The notes beneath the pieces are model-generated. The model did no database searches and had not been told where the DNA came from. It saw only the letters and a program-made list of their open reading frames with translations. Below, piece by piece: positions 5,430 to 11,280 of a stretch of DNA of 11,280 nt. The stretch is from Oscillospiraceae bacterium UBA6409. GTDB taxonomy: Bacteria; Bacillota; Clostridia; Oscillospirales; Oscillospiraceae. The DNA is taken from NCBI GenBank assembly GCA_002438575.1, contig DJPP01000107.1:730-12009 (forward strand), written 5' to 3'. How positions within the stretch are numbered: position 1 is the first letter of the stretch; every line of letters starts with the position of its first letter. A program made the position numbers and the translations under genes.

Positions 5430-8024
5430 TTATTGCAGCTTGCTCTTCAGCTCATACAGCAGGTTCAGCGCCTCCAGTGGGCTCAGCGCGTCCACCTGCG
5501 TCCGGCGGATGATCTCCGCCACGGCGCCCTCGGCCATGCCCTCCAGGGATACCTGGTCCTCTCGCGCTGCCGGGGCGTGGGGCTGCTGCGACTGGCTCTC
5601 CAGCTCACGCAGTATCTCCCGCGCCCGCTTGAGCACCGTGTCCGGCAGGCCCGCCAGCTTGGCCACCTCAATGCCGTAGCTCCGGTCCGCGCCGCCGGGA
5701 ACGATCTTCCGCAGGAACACGATGTCCTCGCCCCGGGCGTGGACGGCCACGTTGTAGTTCCGCACGTTGGGCAGCTCCTGCTCCAGCGTGGTCAGCTCGT
5801 GATAATGGGTGGCGAACAGCGTCTTGGCCTTCAGCTTCCCGGCGCAGTGCTCCAGCACCGCCCGGGCGATGGACATTCCGTCGAATGTAGACGTGCCCCG
5901 GCCGATCTCATCCAGGATAAGCAGGCTGTTCTTCGTGGCGCAGCGAAGCAGCTCCGACACCTCGGTCATCTCCACCATGAAGGTGGACTGTCCCGCGGCC
6001 AGGTCGTCGCTGGCGCCGATGCGGGTGAAAATGCGGTCCACCACGCCGATGTGCGCCCGCTGGGCGGGGACAAAGCACCCCACCTGGGCCATCAGCACGA
6101 TCAGCGCCACCTGGCGCATATAGGTGGACTTACCGGCCATGTTGGGGCCGGTGATGATGGCCACCCGATCCTCCTTCGCGCCCATATGGGTGTCGTTGGG
6201 CACAAAGAACGCGTCGCCCCGCACCTTTTCCACCACCGGATGGCGTCCCGCCGTGATCTCGATGACCCCGGACTCGTCCACCTCCGGCCGGCAGTAGTGG
6301 TTCTGGGCCGCCACCTCGGCAAAGGCGCACAGCGTGTCCAGCTGCGCGATCAGCGATGCCGCCAGCTGCACCCGTGTCACCTGTCCCGCCGCCTCTGTCC
6401 GCAGCGCGGCGAACAGGTCGTATTCCAGTGCCGCGTCCCGGTCATGGGCGGTGAGCACCTCGTGCTCCAGATCCTTCAGCTCCTGGGTGATATAGCGCTC
6501 GCCGTTCACCAGCGTCTGCTTGCGTATGTAGTCCGCCGGCACCTGGTCCTTAAAGGAGTTGCTCACCTCGATATAGTACCCGAACACCTTGTTGTACCCC
6601 ACCTTCAGGGTACGGATGCCGGTCTTCTCCTTCTCCCGGGCCTCCAGCTGCGCGATAAACCCCTTGCCGCCGGAGAGTATCCCCCGCAGCCGGTCCACCT
6701 CATCGTCATAGCCCTCGCGGATCATGCCGCCCTCCCGGACGGAGAACGGCGGCTCATCCACCAGCACGGCGGCAATGCGCCCGCTGACGTCCTCCAGCGT
6801 CTCCAGCTGCTCGTCCAGCTTTCCCAGCGCCCCCGTCCGGAACGGTGCCAGGCACCGCTTGACCTCCGACAGGTGCTCCAGCGCCGCCCGCAGGTTCACC
6901 AGGTCCCTGGCCCCGGCGGTGCCGTAGACGATCCGGCTCATCAGCCGTTCCATGTCGCCCATGCCGGTCAGGGCCAGCCGCAGCTCCTGGCGGCCCACGG
7001 TGTTGTCCGTCAGCGCCGCCACGGCATTCAGCCGCCGGTCGATGGCCGCCACGTTCACCAGCGGCTGCTGCAGCCACATCCGCAGGTTCCGCGCGCCCAT
7101 AGGCGTCTTTGTCTTGTCCAGCACCCACAGCAGGCTGCCCTTCTTCTCCTTGCCCCGCAGCGTCTCCGTCAGCTCCAGATTGCGCCGGGCCGTCAGGTCC
7201 AGCTCCATGAACTGCCCCGTCCGGTACCACTCCAGCTTGTCCAGCTGCTTCACGTCGGTCTTCTGCGTCTCGTAGAGATACGTCAGCAGCCCGCCCAGTG
7301 CCAGCAGCGGCGCGCTCTCGTTCCGTGGCAGATCCCGCAGCGCCGCCTCGCCGAACTGCATCCGCACCTTCTTCTCCGCGTCCGACACGTCGAACCGCCC
7401 CTCCGCCAGCCTCTCCCGCCGGCAGGAAAAGCGCTCCTCCAGCGCGGCGGTCAGCGCCGGGTCGTCATAGGCCGCGGCGTTCATCACGGCCTCCGCCGGG
7501 GCGAAGCGCCCCAGCTCGTTGATCAGCCCCGTCATCCGCTGCGCCCCGGTGAACACCGTCACCTGGGCCTGTCCGGTGGAGATATCCGCCGCGCACAGTC
7601 CCGCCGCCGTCTCGCTGAGGTACACGCCGCACAGATAATTGCTGCGTCCCGCGTCCAGGCAGGCCTCGTCCAGCACCGTGCCGGGTGTGACGGTGCGGAT
7701 GATCTCCCGCTTCACCAGCCCCTTGGCCAGGGCCGGGTCCTCCATCTGCTCGCAGATGGACACCTTGTACCCCTTGGCGATCAGCCGCGCGATATACCCC
7801 TCGGCGGAGTGGTACGGCACGCCGCACATGGGGATGCGCTCCTCGTCGGACTTGCTCTTGTCCTTGTCCCTGGTGGTCAGGGCCAGGTCCAGCTCCTTCG
7901 ACGCCGTCCGGGCATCCGGCCCGAACATCTCGTAAAAATCACCCAGCCGGAAAAACAGCAGGGAGTCGGGGTGCTTCTCCTTCTCCTCCATATACTGCCG
8001 CATCATGGGTGTCAGCTCAGCCAT
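5430..8024 (-). CDS. mutS: DNA mismatch recognition ATPase MutS
   Basis: This is a full-length 864-residue MutS1 that finds mispaired or looped bases and recruits MutL. The mismatch-reading Phe-Xaa-Glu sits in GDFYEMF (Phe30, Glu32). The connector, lever and clamp domains span about 125-560, with the conserved GYNKVFGYYIEVS at about 476-488. The ATPase has Walker A GPNMAGKST (626-634), the QSTFMVEM segment (679-686), Walker B LLILDEIGRGTS (701-712) and FATHYHEL (737-744). A tail segment QVSLE (824-828) occupies the place where Firmicutes MutS carries a beta-clamp motif but lacks the usual aromatic residue. The C-terminus LSPLEALNLLYELK is typical. The ATG at 8024 has AAAGGAG 7 bases upstream. 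It lies 52 bases after the small membrane protein gene and 16 before mutL. Confidence 0.98.
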   Translation of the reverse strand: MAELTPMMRQYMEEKEKHPDSLLFFRLGDFYEMFGPDARTASKELDLALTTRDKDKSKSDEERIPMCGVPYHSAEGYIARLIAKGYKVSICEQMEDPALAKGLVKREIIRTVTPGTVLDEACLDAGRSNYLCGVYLSETAAGLCAADISTGQAQVTVFTGAQRMTGLINELGRFAPAEAVMNAAAYDDPALTAALEERFSCRRERLAEGRFDVSDAEKKVRMQFGEAALRDLPRNESAPLLALGGLLTYLYETQKTDVKQLDKLEWYRTGQFMELDLTARRNLELTETLRGKEKKGSLLWVLDKTKTPMGARNLRMWLQQPLVNVAAIDRRLNAVAALTDNTVGRQELRLALTGMGDMERLMSRIVYGTAGARDLVNLRAALEHLSEVKRCLAPFRTGALGKLDEQLETLEDVSGRIAAVLVDEPPFSVREGGMIREGYDDEVDRLRGILSGGKGFIAQLEAREKEKTGIRTLKVGYNKVFGYYIEVSNSFKDQVPADYIRKQTLVNGERYITQELKDLEHEVLTAHDRDAALEYDLFAALRTEAAGQVTRVQLAASLIAQLDTLCAFAEVAAQNHYCRPEVDESGVIEITAGRHPVVEKVRGDAFFVPNDTHMGAKEDRVAIITGPNMAGKSTYMRQVALIVLMAQVGCFVPAQRAHIGVVDRIFTRIGASDDLAAGQSTFMVEMTEVSELLRCATKNSLLILDEIGRGTSTFDGMSIARAVLEHCAGKLKAKTLFATHYHELTTLEQELPNVRNYNVAVHARGEDIVFLRKIVPGGADRSYGIEVAKLAGLPDTVLKRAREILRELESQSQQPHAPAAREDQVSLEGMAEGAVAEIIRRTQVDALSPLEALNLLYELKSKLQ

Positions 8025-8055
8025 AGTTCGGCTCCTTTCTCCCTCCGGGAAATCT

Positions 8056-8069
8056 GCGCCTTACGGCGC
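8056..8069 (-). other. Small hairpin with GNRA-type loop upstream of mutS
   Basis: In the 52-base gap before mutS the minus-strand RNA would read GCGCC-GUAA-GGCGC: a 5-base GC stem closed by a GUAA tetraloop, which fits the stable GNRA class. It is followed by AGAUUUCCC, so there is no real U-tract and it is not a good terminator. It could mark an RNA processing or stability point between the membrane protein and mutS. Role unknown. Confidence 0.4.
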
Positions 8070-8076
8070 GGGGCGC

Positions 8077-8544
8077 TCAGCCCAAAAAGCCCAGCAGGCC
8101 CAGAATGCCGAAGGTGGTGTACATCAGGCACATGATCACCAGCAGAATGGTGATGATGCTGTACATGGCGCTGGTTTTCTTCGTGTGCTTGTACTTGCGG
8201 ATATAGAACAGCGTGCCGCAGGTGATGCCCAGCGTCAGGGAGGACAGGTGCGTCATCACCGCGCTGTCCTTGAAGGCGGTCAGGCGCAGGATCAGGATCA
8301 CCAGCACCACGGCAAACTCCGCGATCAGCGTCACATTCAGCCAGGTGGGCAGCTTCACCTTCTCCTGCTGGTTCACCTTCTCGGCCACCTTCTGGGCCAT
8401 GTAGGCACCGGTGGTATACCCGCCGTAGTTGCTGTTCTTCTTCTTGGAATGGATATTCTTATTGGGGTTGCCCTTGGCCTTGCGGATGGCCTCCTCCTGA
8501 TTGGCGTACTGGTTCACGTTGGCCTTGTAGCTGTTCTTTGCCAT
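8077..8544 (-). CDS. Unrecognised 155-residue membrane protein with three predicted helices
   Basis: I do not recognise this family. The N-terminal 65 residues are polar and rich in Lys, Asn, Gln and Tyr (MAKNSYKANVNQYANQEEAI, then several Lys and Asn). Three hydrophobic segments follow at about 69-88, 98-115 and 127-154. A basic loop RKYKHTKK (116-123) lies between the second and third. By the positive-inside rule the N-terminus and that loop would be cytoplasmic and the C-terminus outside. There is no signal peptide, catalytic motif or cysteine pair. The ATG at 8544 has AAGGAG 9 bases upstream, lying within the last codons of cinA, whose stop is only 4 bases away, so the two are probably translationally coupled. 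A longer frame to 8604 would overlap cinA and was rejected. Its codon use resembles its neighbours. Placement between cinA and mutS gives no clear clue to function. Confidence 0.85.
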   Translation of the reverse strand: MAKNSYKANVNQYANQEEAIRKAKGNPNKNIHSKKKNSNYGGYTTGAYMAQKVAEKVNQQEKVKLPTWLNVTLIAEFAVVLVILILRLTAFKDSAVMTHLSSLTLGITCGTLFYIRKYKHTKKTSAMYSIITILLVIMCLMYTTFGILGLLGFLG

Positions 8545-8548
8545 GGTT

Positions 8549-9808
8549 TTATTCTCCTTCTGTCGGTAGATTGGTAAGATAACGCCGCAGCATATCAAAC
8601 GCATGGTGGGCGGACAGTGTCCGGATGCGCTCCCGGTCGCCGCCCAGCGTCAGATGCCGCACAGTCACGCCCTCCGGCGCGGAAAGCCCCACGAACACGG
8701 TGCCCACCGGGTTTCCCCGGTCGTCGCCGTCGGGACCGGCCAGTCCGGTGACGGACACCGCCAGGTCCGCGCCTGTCAGCACCCGGACGCCCAGGGCCAT
8801 AGCCCGGGCCACCTCTGCCGACACCGCGCCGCAGCGCGCCAGCAAATTCTCCGGCACGTGCAGCACCTGCTGCTTTACATGGTTCGTATAGCTGACCACG
8901 CCGCCCAGAAACACCTGGGACGCGCCGGGGATATCCGTCAGCCGCTTGGCGATCAGTCCGCCGGTGCAGCTCTCCGCCGCCGTCAGCGTCAGCCCCCGTT
9001 CCCGGCACAGCGTCAGCACCGTCTCCTCCAGCCCGGACACGTCCACGCCGTAGAGATACGCGCCCAGCCGGGCCCTTGCCTCCGCCAGCACCGGCGCCAT
9101 CCGCGCCTCACAGGCACGCTCGTCCGCCCCGCGGGCGGACAGCTGCAGCATCACCTCGCCCGGCTTGGCGTAGGGCGCCAGCGTCATGTCCGCCTCCCGC
9201 CGCAGCAGGTCGTCCAGCAGCTCCTGCACCTGCGGCTCCGTCAGGCCGAAGATATGCAGCGTGTGGGACCGCACCGTCTGTCCCCGGGCCTGCTCCAGAT
9301 AGGGCAGCAGGCAGTGCTCGGCCATATAGCAGCACTCATGGGGCACGCCGGGCAGCAGCGCCGCCGTGGTCCCCCCGGCGGTGAACACACACCCCGGGGC
9401 CGTGCCCACCGGGTTGCGGAACACGGTGCACCCCGCCGGCAGATAGGCCTGCTGCATATCGCATTCCGGCATCTCCCGGTGGAACACCCGGTCGAAATAC
9501 CGCCGCATATCCTCCACCACCTCCGGGTGGAGCACCAGCGGCGTGTCCAGCGCGGCGCATACCGCCGTTTTCGTCATGTCGTCGTAGGTGGGGCCCAGCC
9601 CGCCGGTGAACACCAGCAGCTCTGCCCGTCCCCTTGCGATGGTCACGGCCTTCTCCAGCCGCGCCGCGTCGTCGTCCACAGCGGTGTGGTACAGCACCTC
9701 CACGCCGGCGGCGGTCAGCAGCCGGGAGAGAAACGCGGCATTCGTATTGGTCACGCCGCCGTCGAGCAGCTCGCTGCCCACGGCGATGATCTCCGCGGTG
9801 CGGGGCAT
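8549..9808 (-). CDS. cinA: CinA: nicotinamide-nucleotide amidohydrolase with MoaB/MogA-like N-terminal domain
   Basis: The protein has 419 residues and two domains. The N-terminal MoCF-like (COG1058) domain shows GSELLDGGVTNTNAAFLS (11-28) and TGGLGPTYDDMTKTAV (68-83), the segments linked to ADP-ribose pyrophosphatase activity in other CinA proteins. A linker near 180-255 leads to the PncC domain with AESCTGGLIAKRLTDIPG (278-295), VVSYTN (304-309), GAVSAEVARAMA (327-338) and VSVTGLAGPDGD (351-362). PncC deamidates NMN to nicotinate mononucleotide for NAD recycling; the serine of ESCTGG is the expected nucleophile. All main motifs are intact. The ATG at 9808 has AAGGAGG 7 bases upstream, overlapping the thiI stop codon; the gap between the genes is 12 bases. 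In many Firmicutes cinA precedes recA; here the next genes are a small membrane protein and mutS. Confidence 0.96.
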   Translation of the reverse strand: MPRTAEIIAVGSELLDGGVTNTNAAFLSRLLTAAGVEVLYHTAVDDDAARLEKAVTIARGRAELLVFTGGLGPTYDDMTKTAVCAALDTPLVLHPEVVEDMRRYFDRVFHREMPECDMQQAYLPAGCTVFRNPVGTAPGCVFTAGGTTAALLPGVPHECCYMAEHCLLPYLEQARGQTVRSHTLHIFGLTEPQVQELLDDLLRREADMTLAPYAKPGEVMLQLSARGADERACEARMAPVLAEARARLGAYLYGVDVSGLEETVLTLCRERGLTLTAAESCTGGLIAKRLTDIPGASQVFLGGVVSYTNHVKQQVLHVPENLLARCGAVSAEVARAMALGVRVLTGADLAVSVTGLAGPDGDDRGNPVGTVFVGLSAPEGVTVRHLTLGGDRERIRTLSAHHAFDMLRRYLTNLPTEGE

Positions 9809-9820
9809 AGAAGCGCCTCC

Positions 9821-10999
9821 TTATATCGTCGGTTTGATCCGGATCATCTCGCGTCCGGCCATGGCCCGCTGGCACAGACCCTCCACGTCCAGCGCAGCCT
9901 CGTACTCCCGCGTTTCCTCCACGCTGGGCTTCGTCTTGGGGTGCCGGGGGGTGAACACGGTGCAGCAATCCTCATAGGGCAGGATGGACGTGTCGAACGT
10001 GCCGATATGGCGGGCGATCCTCACGATCTCCTCCTTGTCCATGCCGATCAGGGGCCGCAGCACCGGCATGGTGGTCACATCCTCGCTGACGGCCAGCGCC
10101 TGCATGGTCTGGCTGGCCACCTGACCCAGATTTTCTCCGGTGACCAGGGCGCGGCACCGCAGCTCCAGCGCCAGCATATTGGCCAGGCGCATCATGAACC
10201 GCCGCATGATCAGGGTAAAGTGATCCTCCGGGCACTTGCGCCGGATCTCCTCCTGAATTTCGGTAAAGGGGATGATGAACACCGCCAGCCGGCCGCACCA
10301 GGGGGTCAGCTCCTCCGCCAGCTTCAGCACCTTCTCCCGGGCCAGCTCGCCGGTGTAGGGCGGGGAGGCGAAGTGGATCATCTCCAGCTGCACGCCCCGC
10401 TTGGCGATCATGTAGCTGGCCACCGGGCTGTCGATACCGCCGGACAGCAGGCTCACCGCGTGGCCGCCCATGCCCAGGGGCAGGCCGCCCGCGGCGCTCT
10501 CGGCGGGGCCGTGGACGTAGGCCGCGTCCTCCCGTACCTCGATGTACACCGTCAGCTCCGGGTGGTGTACGTCCACCTTCAGGTGGGGGAAGGCGTCGTG
10601 CAGCGCGCCGCCCACCCACTGGCTCAGCTGGATGCTGCCCATGGGGAAGGACTTGTCCGCCCGCTTGCTCTCCACCTTGAAGCTCTTGGCCGCGGTCAGC
10701 GCGCCGCCCAGATAGGTCCTTGCCGTGTCGAAAATGGCCTCCTTGGTCTTCTCGCAGGGCAGCGCCCGGGTGATGGCGATAATGCCGAACACCTGCCTAC
10801 AGGCGGCGTACGCCCCGGCGATGTCGCAGGTGTCCTCCGCCGGCTCCACATAGATGGTGGACTGGCGGGAATAGATCCTCCACTTGCCGAACCGCTGGGT
10901 GCGGCGGCGGATATTGCTCATCAGCTTCATCTCAAAGCTGCGGCGGTTCAGGCCCTTCAGGACCACCTCGCCCAGCTTGCACAGTATGATCTCGTGCAT
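9821..10999 (-). CDS. thiI: tRNA 4-thiouridine synthase ThiI (short, rhodanese-less form)
   Basis: The protein has 392 residues. It has an N-terminal ferredoxin-like domain (MHEIILCKLGEVVLKG onward, to about 55), a THUMP RNA-binding domain (about 56-165) and a PP-loop ATPase domain with SLLSGGIDSPVAS (183-195). The conserved HFASPPYTGELA (209-220), LVTGENLGQVASQT (285-298) and DCCTVFTPRHPKTKP (344-358) follow. ThiI activates U8 of tRNA with ATP and exchanges sulfur to form s4U, and can also supply sulfur to thiazole synthesis. The C-terminal rhodanese domain of the enterobacterial enzyme is absent, as in Bacillus. Such forms take sulfur from a dedicated cysteine desulfurase, which would have to lie outside this window. 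The ATG at 10999 has AAGGAGA at 11009-11015. A frame open to 11047 adds 16 residues not seen in ThiI and lacks a ribosome site. Confidence 0.97.
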   Translation of the reverse strand: MHEIILCKLGEVVLKGLNRRSFEMKLMSNIRRRTQRFGKWRIYSRQSTIYVEPAEDTCDIAGAYAACRQVFGIIAITRALPCEKTKEAIFDTARTYLGGALTAAKSFKVESKRADKSFPMGSIQLSQWVGGALHDAFPHLKVDVHHPELTVYIEVREDAAYVHGPAESAAGGLPLGMGGHAVSLLSGGIDSPVASYMIAKRGVQLEMIHFASPPYTGELAREKVLKLAEELTPWCGRLAVFIIPFTEIQEEIRRKCPEDHFTLIMRRFMMRLANMLALELRCRALVTGENLGQVASQTMQALAVSEDVTTMPVLRPLIGMDKEEIVRIARHIGTFDTSILPYEDCCTVFTPRHPKTKPSVEETREYEAALDVEGLCQRAMAGREMIRIKPTI

Positions 11000-11030
11000 G
11001 GGTCTTTCTCTCCTTGTTGTTGGTGGTGTA

Positions 11031-11050
11031 CGGATGACGGGGGACATCCG
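11031..11050 (-). other. Inverted repeat just upstream of the thiI ribosome binding site
   Basis: CGGATG (11031-11036) and CATCCG (11045-11050) form a perfect 6-base stem around an 8-base G-rich loop. In the minus-strand RNA it is followed by an A/C-rich, probably unstructured stretch leading to the AAGGAGA site of thiI. There is no U-tract, so it is not a terminator. It could shape the 5' leader or belong to the adjoining hairpin repeat. Confidence 0.4.
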
Positions 11051-11060
11051 TCTGTCCTTT

Positions 11061-11168
11061 CGTAGGGGGCGATGCCCACATCGCCCCGTCCGTGTCCGCG
11101 CGTTATCCGCCCGGGCGGACAGAGTCGTCCGCCCCTGCGCCGTGACGTCGGGACGCCGTCCCCTACAG
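11061..11168. repeat. GC-rich hairpin-chain intergenic repeat upstream of thiI
   Basis: Three perfect stem-loops follow each other: 11066-11087 (9-base stem, 4-base loop), 11113-11134 (8-base stem GGGCGGAC, 6-base loop) and 11150-11162 (5-base stem, 3-base loop). A perfect 14-base palindrome, TCCGCCCGGGCGGA (11106-11119), shares an arm with the middle stem, so the two folds exclude each other. The outer ends are inverted copies of GTAGGGG: GTAGGGG at 11062-11068 and CCCCTAC at 11160-11166. This design resembles the short dispersed intergenic repeats common in Oscillospiraceae genomes and the ends of small non-autonomous elements. No open frame in it looks like a protein. Repeat status needs more copies than this window holds. 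Confidence 0.6.
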
Positions 11169-11280
11169 ACGTTTATCGACGGCGTACCGTGTCTGACGCA
11201 GGCAGGGCGGAAACACGTCCTGCTACGGCGGTAAGATTTTTCGTCCTGCCGATGGCGGGCCGACGACGGCGTATCGGGTA
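11169..11280. other. Window end: no gene seen; imperfect direct repeats
   Basis: No coding sequence, RNA gene or convincing promoter is visible here. Two imperfect copies of a CGTCCTGC...GGCGG unit lie at 11216-11231 and 11242-11258, a 26-base spacing; each can fold around its centre. A 10-base direct repeat CGACGGCGTA occurs at 11177-11186 and 11264-11273. The stretch looks like decayed or neighbouring units of the intergenic repeat at 11061-11168, continuing past the window. A thiI promoter, if separate, was not identified between 11000 and 11280. Confidence 0.4.

Noticed and set aside
8041..8076. Intrinsic terminator before mutS
   Set aside because: The stem is only 5 bases and is followed by AGAUUUCCC rather than a U-tract; listed only as a small hairpin.
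4983..8135. A 1050-codon plus-strand open frame opposite mutS and the start of mutL
   Set aside because: Its translation is a His/Gln/Arg/Pro-rich string with no domain, it spans several real minus-strand genes, and it arises from GC-rich codon bias in the antisense frame.
8603..11065. An 820-codon plus-strand open frame opposite cinA and thiI
   Set aside because: Same low-complexity antisense composition and no ribosome site; the minus strand carries complete conserved CinA and ThiI proteins.
1..11280. tRNA or rRNA genes, CRISPR arrays, transposases, phage genes, toxin-antitoxin pairs or a TPP riboswitch before thiI
   Set aside because: No matching sequence pattern was seen on either strand; the genes accounted for fill almost all of 1-10999.

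Overview
The window reads as a chromosomal housekeeping segment from a GC-rich member of the Clostridia, most plausibly an Oscillospiraceae-type gut anaerobe (Oscillibacter / Lawsonibacter / Flavonifractor-like). This placement is an inference. It rests on a SepF gene next to a YggS/YlmE gene, a short ThiI without a rhodanese domain, an endonuclease-type MutL, strong AGGAGG-like ribosome binding sites before every gene, and a GC-hairpin intergenic repeat of the style common in that family. No phage, transposase, CRISPR or tRNA signal is visible.

All ten genes lie on the minus strand, so transcription runs from high to low coordinates: thiI (tRNA 4-thiouridine), cinA (NMN deamidase), an unrecognised 155-residue membrane protein, mutS and mutL (mismatch repair), miaA (tRNA i6A37), hfq (RNA chaperone), a HlyD-like membrane-anchored adaptor, yggS (PLP homeostasis) and the first 34 codons of sepF (cell division), cut by the window edge. 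Gaps are 12, 4, 52, 16, 47, 64, 26, 68 and 19 bases. No convincing intrinsic terminator was found between any pair, so the block could be read as one long unit with internal promoters. In five cases the long open frame starts upstream of the real start (thiI, the membrane protein, mutL, hfq, the adaptor); starts here were chosen by ribosome binding site and family length.

The functions form three groups: tRNA modification (thiI, miaA), DNA repair with a possible NMN-recycling partner (cinA, mutS, mutL), and cell-envelope or division genes (adaptor, yggS, sepF), with hfq immediately after miaA as in many bacteria.

The most striking unexplained signal is inside yggS: an AT-rich island that carries a TTGACA and a GATAAT box exactly 17 bases apart on the minus strand, pointing at sepF. 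This looks like an intragenic vegetative promoter for the division genes. The other non-genic feature is the roughly 280-base region upstream of thiI (11000-11280). It holds a chain of GC-rich hairpins resembling a dispersed intergenic repeat, and no supportable gene. I see no clear case for a wholly new system; the 155-residue membrane protein and the partnerless HlyD-like adaptor are the real unknowns.
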